Below are positions 55,661-63,171 of a DNA stretch of 64,000 nt, piece by piece. Under the pieces are notes generated by a model. The model was not told where the DNA came from, searched no databases, and saw nothing but the letters and a program-made list of their open reading frames with translations. The stretch is taken from NCBI RefSeq assembly GCF_003584015.1, contig NZ_QXFM01000020.1, positions 16,950 through 80,949 of the forward strand. Reading direction: 5' to 3'. This DNA is from Aurantiacibacter xanthus (GTDB taxonomy: Bacteria; Pseudomonadota; Alphaproteobacteria; Sphingomonadales; Sphingomonadaceae). Both the position numbers and the translations under genes were made by a program. Each line of letters starts with the position of its first letter. Position 1 is the first letter of the stretch.

Positions 55661-56626
55661 ATGTCAACAACTATGGATGACCAAGCTTTGATGAACCTTT
55701 TCGTATCGCACCTGATCGAACGCGTCGAACGCCTCAAAGACGGCTCGCGGCTCGTCCACTACACGTCGGCCGACAACGCCTATAAGATCATCGCGGGAAA
55801 ACAGGTTTGGCTCAGAAATGCGCACCTGATGAACGATTACTCTGAAATGCGTCATGGGCTGGAATGTTTGCGAGCAGCTTGGAACTCTTCCGCTGGCGTC
55901 GAACTTCAACAATGGTTAGATAATAGTTGGCAGGGAATTAAGGAAGAAATCGAAAACACGTTCAACAACCATGCCACAAGCATGATCGACGACACTTACA
56001 TGATTTGCCTGTCGGAGCATGATGACGATGAGGATAGCTATGGGCGCCTTTCCATGTGGCGTGCCTATGGCGGGCACGCAGGCGTGGCTTTGGTTCTGAA
56101 CACCGCAACATTTCTCTCAGAAACTGACGCATTGGCAGTTTATTCAATGCCAGTCGTGTATCGAGATCAGGACCAATTCGTAGAATGGTTCCAGAGTTGG
56201 GCTGCGGCCATTATGGACGCAGGTGATACAATAACCAAGATCGACCGGCAGATTATCCTGAACCTGTTTTTCCATGCCTTCCGGTCTTTCGTGCTTGCTA
56301 CGAAGCACCCGGGCTTCAAAGAAGAACGCGAGTGGCGAGTGTACCACTCACCTTCACTCGACGGCACCTCGCCGTGGATCGACATCTCAATAGAGACAGT
56401 CGGCGGTGTTCCACAGCAGGTGGTGAAGTTGGCACTCAAAGATGACCCCGAGGTTGGTGTTGTGGGGGCCGCGCCAGAAACACTGATCAATAAGGTCATC
56501 ATAGGCCCTTGTGAAACGCCGCTTCCTATTCGTATGGCGCTAGGCCAAGCGATGGAAGCCGCTGGTGTACAGGAGCCTTGGAGCAAAATCGGGATGTCCT
56601 TCATTCCGTTGCGCGATAGGCAATAG
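55661..56626 (+). CDS. DUF2971 domain protein in lower-GC context
   Basis: A 321-residue soluble protein of the DUF2971 family. The N-terminal R-L-V-H-Y-T-S-A-D-N-A-Y-K-I-I near residue 32 and L-R-N-A-H-L-M-N-D-Y-S-E-M, with later S-M-W-R-A-Y-G-G and E-E-R-E-W-R, are the family pattern. Function is unknown; members occur patchily and are sometimes found near defence genes. The gene is visibly less GC-rich than its neighbours and uses codons such as ATA and AGA rarely seen around it, which suggests acquisition by transfer. I chose ATG 55661 (GGAG upstream); a TTG at 55637 is possible. The 230 bases before it show no gene. Confidence 0.8.
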   Translation: MSTTMDDQALMNLFVSHLIERVERLKDGSRLVHYTSADNAYKIIAGKQVWLRNAHLMNDYSEMRHGLECLRAAWNSSAGVELQQWLDNSWQGIKEEIENTFNNHATSMIDDTYMICLSEHDDDEDSYGRLSMWRAYGGHAGVALVLNTATFLSETDALAVYSMPVVYRDQDQFVEWFQSWAAAIMDAGDTITKIDRQIILNLFFHAFRSFVLATKHPGFKEEREWRVYHSPSLDGTSPWIDISIETVGGVPQQVVKLALKDDPEVGVVGAAPETLINKVIIGPCETPLPIRMALGQAMEAAGVQEPWSKIGMSFIPLRDRQ

Positions 56627-56667
56627 GAGCGTGACCGCCTTGGTGTGTTGTCACTTGCCCCCCTCTC

Positions 56668-56698
56668 GTCGCCCCGTGCTTGACACGGGGCTCGGCTT
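56668..56698. repeat. 31-bp palindrome, TCARG-loop family, upstream of GIY-YIG copy 2
   Basis: On the minus strand this unit has the stem CCCCGTG-TCAAG-CACGGGG (hairpin 56672-56690) inside the family edges AGCC[CA/GA]AGC and GCGACG. It is almost the exact inverted copy of the unit at 57033-57063, so the two bracket the second GIY-YIG gene. Confidence 0.85.
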
Positions 56699-56731
56699 TT
56701 CTTTTCCCGCCATCCCCGCAATAAACGGGCA

Positions 56732-57034
56732 ATGGATAAGGGTGGCTGGGTCTACATCATGGCAAACCGCTATCGCGGCGGCATGTATGTCGGCGTGACA
56801 TCAAATGCCATGGCCCGGATCGCCCGGCATCGCGAGGGAACAGGGTCGCGCCATGTCGCCGATTTCGGAAAGACCCGGCTCGTGTACATCGAGCGGCACG
56901 AAGAGATCGAGCAAGCGATAGCCCGCGAGAAACTCGTCAAGAAATGGCGGCGCGAATGGAAATTCGCGCTGATCGAAGCCGACAATCCCGATTGGGACGA
57001 CCTGTGGGAGCGCTGGTTTGCACCGGAAGATTAG
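56732..57034 (+). CDS. GIY-YIG superfamily nuclease, copy 2
   Basis: A 100-residue GIY-YIG nuclease-like protein. V-Y-I-M-A-N and Y-V-G-V mark the core, with R-I-A-R-H-R near 29 and E-K-L-V-K-K-W-R-R-E-W-K near 66. It aligns end to end with copy 1 at 4064-4363; the first 22 residues differ only at position 2, and the variable part is residues 23-53. Like copy 1, its TAG stop supplies the first bases of a 31-bp palindrome. It lies beside the lower-GC DUF2971 gene between folP and ccrM. Function is unproven; repeat mobilisation is one hypothesis. Confidence 0.9.
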   Translation: MDKGGWVYIMANRYRGGMYVGVTSNAMARIARHREGTGSRHVADFGKTRLVYIERHEEIEQAIAREKLVKKWRREWKFALIEADNPDWDDLWERWFAPED

Positions 57035-57063
57035 CCAAGCCCCGTGTCAAGCACGGGGCGACG
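57033..57063. repeat. 31-bp palindrome overlapping the stop of GIY-YIG copy 2
   Basis: The unit begins with the AG of the TAG stop codon and reads AGCCAAGCCCCGTG, loop TCAAG, then CACGGGGCGACG. Hairpin 57040-57058. It is the inverted partner of 56668-56698. The overlap with the stop codon is the same as in copy 1. Confidence 0.87.
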
Positions 57064-57092
57064 ATGGAAGCTCTCACAACGCCGCCGCCCCC

Positions 57093-58247
<1,155 letters not shown>

Positions 58248-58256
58248 TTATCCACA
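58248..58256. promoter_or_regulatory. Perfect DnaA box in the ccrM leader
   Basis: TTATCCACA, identical to the E. coli consensus DnaA box, starts 19 bases from the ccrM ATG. It could let DnaA control ccrM transcription. Only one such box is seen, so this is not by itself an origin. Confidence 0.6.
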
Positions 58257-58263
58257 AGCTTCT

Positions 58264-58456
58264 GAGTCCTCGGGACTCGCCAGTCAAGCCGGCGTGTGAA
58301 CGGCCGGACCCCAAAATGCGGGGTGCGACTCGGGCGAACGAAAGGGGAATGACACCAGATGTTGAGTCCCGCATTGGCGGCGAGACTCGACATGATGGGG
58401 TGTTGCACGCAAGACTCGCGCCCCGGAAATCGGGCGAATTTATTTTTCGGAGAGTC
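58264..58456. promoter_or_regulatory. Cluster of seven GANTC sites upstream of ccrM
   Basis: GANTC occurs at 58264, 58274, 58327, 58364, 58384, 58413 and 58452, seven sites in 193 bases, filling the ccrM leader up to the stop of the antiporter gene. At about 65% GC fewer than one would be expected by chance. The region also contains an AATGCGGG / CCCGCATT inverted pair (58315-58322 and 58368-58375). Methylation-sensitive control of ccrM, possibly with GcrA, is a reasonable inference from Caulobacter biology. Confidence 0.75.
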
Positions 58457-58457
58457 G

Positions 58458-59387
58458 CTAGAGCACGAAGACCACCGCAGTGTTGGCGGCAAAGCCGGCC
58501 AGCAGCACCAGGCCCAGCCCCCGCCCCAGCCGCCTGGCATAGCGGCACAGCCCGAGGATCAGCAGCGCGCTGGCCACCAGCACCGGCCACTCTATGTCCA
58601 CCAGCTCGATCGGGACCGCCTGCGGGGCGATGGTCATGGTCACGCCGCCGATCAGCAGCAGGTTGAACAGGTTGGAGCCAACCACATTGCCGATCGCCAG
58701 CTCGCTGCGCCCGCGCAGGGCGGCAGCGGCGGTGGCGGCGAGTTCGGGCAGCGAGGTGCCCACCGCCACCACGGTGAGGCCGATGGCCGTTTGCGAAACG
58801 CCCGCCATTTGTGCCAGTTCGATGGCTCCGCCCACCAGCAGGTCGCCGCCGCCGACCAGCGCCGCGAGGCCGCCGCCGAATTGCAGCAGCGCCAGCCACC
58901 AGATTGGATCGCCGTCATCGTGATCGTCGTCATCCTCGCCCGTGTCGGGGAGCTGGCGCAGCCGCCACAGGATATAGGCCACCAGCGAGGCCAGCAGTGC
59001 CATGCCCAGCACCGGCGAGGCCCACTGCCCATAGGTCACCAGCCACAGGACCAGCGCCGCCAGCAGCCCAATCAGCGCGTCGCGCTTGCCGATCCCGCGC
59101 ATGGCAATCGGCGCGATCAAAGCCGCCGCGCCGAGGATCAGCAGCGAATTGGCGATGTTCGAGCCGACGATATTGCCCCAGGCGATCCCTGGCGATCCGA
59201 GCATGGCGGCCTGCACGCTCGCCACCAGTTCGGGCATCGAGGTCGCCGCGCCGACCACCACCAGCCCGGTAATCAGCGGCGAAATGCCGAGCATCCGCGA
59301 AATGCCCACGGCTCCGCGCACCAGCAGCTCCCCGCCCACCGCCAGCGCGATGAGGCCGCCGAGAACGGCAAGGATCGAGAGCATCAT
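58458..59387 (-). CDS. Calcium/sodium antiporter, CaCA family
   Basis: Inner-membrane cation exchanger of 309 residues with about ten helices in two inverted halves. The alpha repeats are visible: G-A-A-T-S-M-P-E-L-V-A near residue 50 with G-N-I-V-G-S-N-I-A-N, and G-T-S-L-P-E-L-A-A-T with G-N-V-V-G-S-N-L-F-N in the second half. This is the YrbG-like K+-independent type by length. Two tandem ATG codons (59387, 59384) can start it, five bases after the rnhB stop, so the two genes are likely co-transcribed. Confidence 0.9.
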   Translation of the reverse strand: MMLSILAVLGGLIALAVGGELLVRGAVGISRMLGISPLITGLVVVGAATSMPELVASVQAAMLGSPGIAWGNIVGSNIANSLLILGAAALIAPIAMRGIGKRDALIGLLAALVLWLVTYGQWASPVLGMALLASLVAYILWRLRQLPDTGEDDDDHDDGDPIWWLALLQFGGGLAALVGGGDLLVGGAIELAQMAGVSQTAIGLTVVAVGTSLPELAATAAAALRGRSELAIGNVVGSNLFNLLLIGGVTMTIAPQAVPIELVDIEWPVLVASALLILGLCRYARRLGRGLGLVLLAGFAANTAVVFVL

Positions 59388-59391
59388 CGGA

Positions 59392-60039
59392 TCATGGGTC
59401 CTGTAGCGACATTTCCAGCTGGGCGACGGGTGCAAAGCTGCGGCGGTGCAGCGGGCTTGGCCCATGAATGCGCAGCGCAGCGCTGTGTTCCTTCGTGCCA
59501 TAGCCCTTGTTGCGCTCCCACCCGTAATACGGGTGCGCGAGGGCCGCTTCGCACATCAGACGGTCGCGGTATTCCTTGGCGAGGATCGAGGCCGCGCCGA
59601 TGGCCGGTTCGATTCCGTCGCCGCCGACGATGGCGCGCGCGGGCCAGCGCCAGCTTGCGGTGCGCCCGGCAGGCGTGAGGTTGCCGTCGATCAGCGCCTC
59701 GGCAGGGTCCGCGCCGCGCACCGCGCAAAGCCGCTCCATCGCCTGCGCCATCGCCAGCATGGTGGCGGCGAAGATGTTGATGCGGTCGATCGTTGCGGCA
59801 TCGACCACGCCGATCCCGAAGGCGCAGGTCTGGCGGATTTCCTGTTCGAGCACCGCACGGCGGCGGGCGGTCAACTTCTTGGAATCGCCCAGACCTTCCG
59901 GCGCAGGCTTGCACAGCACCACGGCAGCCGCCACAACCGGCCCTGCCAGCGGCCCGCGCCCCGCCTCGTCGACCCCGGCAATGCAGCCGGGCGCGGCGAA
60001 GGGCCGTTCGAAGCCGGATAAGGGAGAGCCCGAAGTCAT
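59392..60039 (-). CDS. rnhB: Ribonuclease HII
   Basis: Removes ribonucleotides from DNA and RNA-DNA hybrids. It is 215 residues. The catalytic Asp24 and Glu25 are in G-V-D-E-A-G-R-G-P-L, another Asp in L-I-D-G-N near 115, and the fourth acidic residue in A-S-I-L-A-K-E-Y-R-D near 160; the G-W-E-R-N-K-G-Y-G-T loop is also diagnostic. Start ATG 60039 overlaps the divergent dehydrogenase start by two bases (shared CATG). The frame extends far upstream, but only as a shadow of that gene. Confidence 0.94.
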   Translation of the reverse strand: MTSGSPLSGFERPFAAPGCIAGVDEAGRGPLAGPVVAAAVVLCKPAPEGLGDSKKLTARRRAVLEQEIRQTCAFGIGVVDAATIDRINIFAATMLAMAQAMERLCAVRGADPAEALIDGNLTPAGRTASWRWPARAIVGGDGIEPAIGAASILAKEYRDRLMCEAALAHPYYGWERNKGYGTKEHSAALRIHGPSPLHRRSFAPVAQLEMSLQDP

Positions 60040-61225
60040 GCGCAAGTCGATCCTTTCCACCCCATTGTTCACAGTGTCCCTCGTGCTCGCAAGCTGTAGC
60101 GGGGTCGGTGCCGGGGATAGCGCGGCACAGGAACCCGCTGCTGTCTCGGCCGGAGAGGTGGTTGCGCTGGAAGACGGCCCGCCCTTCACCGTCACCAGCC
60201 ACGGCACCTTCGCCGAACCATGGGCCATTGCCGAGGAACCGGGCACCGGCAACTTCCTGATCACCGAGAAGGCGGGCACGGCCAAGCTGTTCCGCCCCGC
60301 CGATGGCCGCGTGCTTGATGTCAGCGGCCTTCCCGAAGTGGCCTATGGCGGACAGGGCGGGCTCGGCGATGTCGCCTTCGCGCCCGACTATGCCCAGAGC
60401 GGCACGGTCTACATCAGCTGGGCCAAGGCCGACGAAGACGAAGCCCGCCGCGCCGCTCTCGGCCGGGGCAAGCTGGTCTGCGGCGAAGACAGCTGCGCGC
60501 TCGAAGGCTTCACCCAGATCTGGCAGCAGAGTGTCGCCATCAAAAGCAACGGCCATTTCAGCCACAAGATCGCCTTCTCGCCCGATGGCCAGCACCTGTT
60601 TCTCTCCAGCGGCGACCGCCAGCAGGGCGACCCCGCGCAGGACCGCAGCAACAACCTCGGCGCGGTGCTGCGCCTCAACCTCGATGGCACCCCCGCCGCA
60701 GGCAACCCCTTTGCCGCCGAGGGCAGCCCCGCCGACCAGATCTGGACCTACGGCCAGCGCAACATCCTCGGCCTCAAGTTCGACGCTGTGGGCAACCTGT
60801 GGGAACTGGAACATGGCCCGCGCGGTGGCGACGAACTGAACCTCGTGGTCGAAGGCGCGAACTATGGCTGGCCCACCCGCTCCAACGGCGTAAACTACGA
60901 CGGCAGCGACATCCCCGATCACACGGCGGACGACGGTTTTACCAAACCAGCGCTGTTCTGGACCCCGGTCATCGCGCCGGGCGACATGATCGTCTATTCG
61001 GGCGACCTGTTCGCGGGCTGGCAAGGCCAGATCCTGATCGCCAATCTCGGCAGCACCTCCATCGTGCGCGTCGCCCCCGATGCCGCGAACGCCTCCGCCA
61101 CCGAAGAGGCACGCTATGCCTTCCCCAAGCGTCTGCGCGATATCGTCGAGGCGAGTGACGGCGCAATCTGGGTGATCGAGGACGGCGGCGACGGACGACT
61201 CCTGCGCCTCACGCCCGCGCCCTGA
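60038..61225 (+). CDS. PQQ-dependent sugar dehydrogenase-like lipoprotein (Asd/YliI type)
   Basis: A six-bladed beta-propeller dehydrogenase of 395 residues, exported as a lipoprotein (lipobox L-A-S-C near residue 20). The pattern P-W-A-I-A, G-G-Q-G-G-L-G-D-V-A-F, Y-G-Q-R-N-I-L-G-L and E-H-G-P-R-G-G-D-E-L-N is that of soluble aldose sugar dehydrogenases (YliI), which use PQQ at the centre of the propeller and pass electrons to the respiratory chain. PQQ dependence is inferred from family. GGGAGAG precedes the ATG, which lies over the divergent rnhB start. Confidence 0.88.
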   Translation: MRKSILSTPLFTVSLVLASCSGVGAGDSAAQEPAAVSAGEVVALEDGPPFTVTSHGTFAEPWAIAEEPGTGNFLITEKAGTAKLFRPADGRVLDVSGLPEVAYGGQGGLGDVAFAPDYAQSGTVYISWAKADEDEARRAALGRGKLVCGEDSCALEGFTQIWQQSVAIKSNGHFSHKIAFSPDGQHLFLSSGDRQQGDPAQDRSNNLGAVLRLNLDGTPAAGNPFAAEGSPADQIWTYGQRNILGLKFDAVGNLWELEHGPRGGDELNLVVEGANYGWPTRSNGVNYDGSDIPDHTADDGFTKPALFWTPVIAPGDMIVYSGDLFAGWQGQILIANLGSTSIVRVAPDAANASATEEARYAFPKRLRDIVEASDGAIWVIEDGGDGRLLRLTPAP

Positions 61226-61276
61226 GCCACAATTCGATTGCAGACCGCCGCGCCCGATCCTAATCGCGCGCGGCCC

Positions 61277-61801
61277 ATGGTCGATTCTCTTGCCTCCACC
61301 ACGCTGGTGCCTCTGAGCGCCGTCGATCCCTCGCTGGTCGAGCAATTGCTCGACCGTGCCTTCGGACCGGACCGCCATGAGCGCACCGCCTACAAGGTGC
61401 GCGAAGGCACCGAGTGGCTCCCCGCCCTGAGCTTTGCCGCCATCGACGAGCAGGAACTGCTGGTCGGCACGATCCAGGTCTATCCGGTCGCGCTGACCGA
61501 CGAGGAAGGCCGCCGCCATCCGATGCTGATGGTCGGCCCGGTGGCGGTGGTTCCCGAGCGGCAGAGCGAAGGCTTCGGCACCACGCTGATGCTGGCCATG
61601 GCCTCCAGCCTCGATCCTGAAACGGCCTTGCCGCAGGTGCTGATCGGCGATGCGCCCTACTACGGCCGTTTCGGCTTCGTCGCCGCGCCGACGCAAGGGT
61701 GGACCATCGCCGGGCCTTACGACAAGGACCGCCTGCTCGTGCGAGCGCCCAATGTCGCCGTGCTGCCGGAAAAGGGCACGCTGGGGCCTTGGATCGGCTG
61801 A
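61277..61801 (+). CDS. GNAT-family N-acetyltransferase
   Basis: A 174-residue acetyltransferase-like protein. The acetyl-CoA motif A is V-G-P-V-A-V-V-P-E-R-Q-S-E-G-F-G-T-T-L near residue 85, where the usual Q/R-x-x-G-x-G/A reads R-Q-S-E-G-F-G. G-D-A-P-Y-Y-G-R-F-G-F near residue 130 resembles the YhbS subgroup. Substrate unknown. ATG 61277 is the natural start; the frame extends 13 residues upstream. It leads a group with the DUF1285 and Nudix genes. Confidence 0.85.
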   Translation: MVDSLASTTLVPLSAVDPSLVEQLLDRAFGPDRHERTAYKVREGTEWLPALSFAAIDEQELLVGTIQVYPVALTDEEGRRHPMLMVGPVAVVPERQSEGFGTTLMLAMASSLDPETALPQVLIGDAPYYGRFGFVAAPTQGWTIAGPYDKDRLLVRAPNVAVLPEKGTLGPWIG

Positions 61802-61830
61802 CGCTCTCTGGCATCGCTGCGTAAACAGCC

Positions 61831-62382
61831 ATGCCATACGAAGCTCCACCTGACCTTGCCTCCCTCTCGCTCGAGCAGATTGCCCGCGCGGTGGAAGAGC
61901 GGCGTCTGCCGCCGGTCGAGCAATGGAGCCCGAGCGAGGAAATCGACAGCCTGATGCGGATCGCTGCCGACGGCACATGGTTCCACGATGGCGGCCCGAT
62001 CACCCGCCCCGCCATGGTGCGCGCCTTTTCCTCGCTGCTGGTGAAGGACGAGCGCGGCCAGCACTGGCTGATGACCCCGCAGTGCCGGCAGTCCATCGCG
62101 GTGGACGATGCGGCTTTCCTCGCGGTCGACATGAAGGTGGATGGCGGCGCGCTGGCCTTCCGCCTCGGCACCGACGAACTGGTAATCGCCGGGCCGGACC
62201 ACCCCTTGCGCGCCGAGGGCGATCCTGAGTGCCCCGCCATCTATCTCGCCGTGCGTCACGGCACCGAAGCGCGGCTCGACCGCTCGACCTGGTTGCAACT
62301 GGCCGAGCACGCTCTGGCTGAGGGCGGCGAGGAGCTGGAGATCACCAGCGCGGGCGCAACGTTCTCGCTGGTGCCGCGATGA
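61831..62382 (+). CDS. DUF1285 domain protein
   Basis: A 183-residue cytoplasmic protein matching DUF1285: P-P-V-E-Q-W-S-P near residue 30, D-G-T-W-F-H-D-G-G-P-I near residue 48, and V-D-D-A-A-F near residue 90. Function unknown. Its end overlaps the Nudix gene start as ATGA, a pairing I have often seen in alphaproteobacteria together with cca downstream. Confidence 0.86.
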   Translation: MPYEAPPDLASLSLEQIARAVEERRLPPVEQWSPSEEIDSLMRIAADGTWFHDGGPITRPAMVRAFSSLLVKDERGQHWLMTPQCRQSIAVDDAAFLAVDMKVDGGALAFRLGTDELVIAGPDHPLRAEGDPECPAIYLAVRHGTEARLDRSTWLQLAEHALAEGGEELEITSAGATFSLVPR

Positions 62383-62978
62383 GCCTGCTGTTCGACCGCC
62401 TCACGCGCGTGTTCGCCGAAAGCCGCGACGTCGGCTTTGCCGGCCTGCGCGACGATAGCGACGTGACCAGCGGCATTCTGCGCCCGGCCGCGGTGCTGAT
62501 CGCGGTGACCGACCGGCCCGATCCGGGCATCCTGCTCACCCACCGCCCCGACACCATGCCCAAGCACCCCGGTCAGGTCGCCTTCCCCGGCGGCAAGCTT
62601 GAGGCGGGCGAGGACGCGGTGGCCGCCGCGCTGCGCGAGGCCGATGAAGAGCTGTCGATCGCGCCCACGGCGGTGCGGGTGATCGGGCAGACGCAGAGTT
62701 TCGTCACCGGCTCGGGCTTCGAGCTGACCCCGGTGCTGGGTGTGGTTCCGCACGATCTGCCGATCCGGCCCGACCCGCGCGAGGTGGCGGGCTGGTTCGA
62801 GGTGCCGCTTCGCTATGCGCTCGACCAGCGCAACCATGTGGCGAAGACGGGCCTGTTTCGCGGGCACCAGCGCAGCTACACCGAGATCGTGTGGGAAGAT
62901 CACCGCATCTGGGGCATCACCGCGGGCATTCTGGCGAACCTGTCGCACCGGCTGGCCTGGGAAGAGCTGCTCGATTGA
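62379..62978 (+). CDS. CoA pyrophosphatase, Nudix hydrolase
   Basis: Nudix hydrolase of 199 residues, probably cleaving CoA or oxidised CoA to 4'-phosphopantetheine and ADP derivatives. The CoA signature L-L-T-H-R-P-D-T-M-P-K-H-P-G-Q-V-A-F-P-G runs into the Nudix box (about 71-93) with R-E-A-D-E-E-L supplying the metal-binding glutamates. Start ATG 62379 overlaps the DUF1285 stop. Named by motif; E. coli NudL is the nearest well-known relative. Confidence 0.9.
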   Translation: MSLLFDRLTRVFAESRDVGFAGLRDDSDVTSGILRPAAVLIAVTDRPDPGILLTHRPDTMPKHPGQVAFPGGKLEAGEDAVAAALREADEELSIAPTAVRVIGQTQSFVTGSGFELTPVLGVVPHDLPIRPDPREVAGWFEVPLRYALDQRNHVAKTGLFRGHQRSYTEIVWEDHRIWGITAGILANLSHRLAWEELLD

Positions 62979-63026
62979 TCGGGCGGGGCCTGCGCCCCTC
63001 ACGCGGCGCCCCTATCCCACGCACTG

Positions 63027-63082
63027 CTCGCCCCCTATCCCCACTCTCCGCTCACCCCCTATCCCCACCCTCCGCTCACCCT
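63027..63082. repeat. Short 24-bp tandem repeat
   Basis: Two 24-base units, 63027-63050 and 63051-63074, follow CTC[GA]CCCCCTATCCCCAC, and a partial third unit runs into the left arm of the next inverted repeat. It is non-coding. Confidence 0.75.
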
Positions 63083-63163
63083 GAGCTTGTCGAAGGGTCG
63101 TCTTTGGTTCTAGCGCCGCCATCAAGAAGAAGGACAATCCTTCGACAGGCTCAGGATGAGCGG
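63072..63163. repeat. Inverted repeat before cca (CTGAGCYTGTCGAAG family)
   Basis: The left arm (63072-63099) carries CTGAGCTTGTCGAAG, and the right arm (63135-63163), read in reverse, carries CTGAGCCTGTCGAAG. Same family as the pair at 37820-37910. The right arm ends eight bases before the cca start codon, so it may affect its translation. Confidence 0.8.
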
Positions 63164-63171
63164 CGGTGAGT

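Noticed and set aside
58248..58456. Possible replication origin (DnaA box, GANTC cluster)
   Set aside because: Only one DnaA box, no AT-rich unwinding tract of note, and no origin-linked genes nearby; regulation of ccrM explains the signals better.
59384..61978. 864-codon minus-strand frame across rnhB, the sugar dehydrogenase and GNAT genes
   Set aside because: It spans three well-supported genes on both strands and has no recognisable domain.
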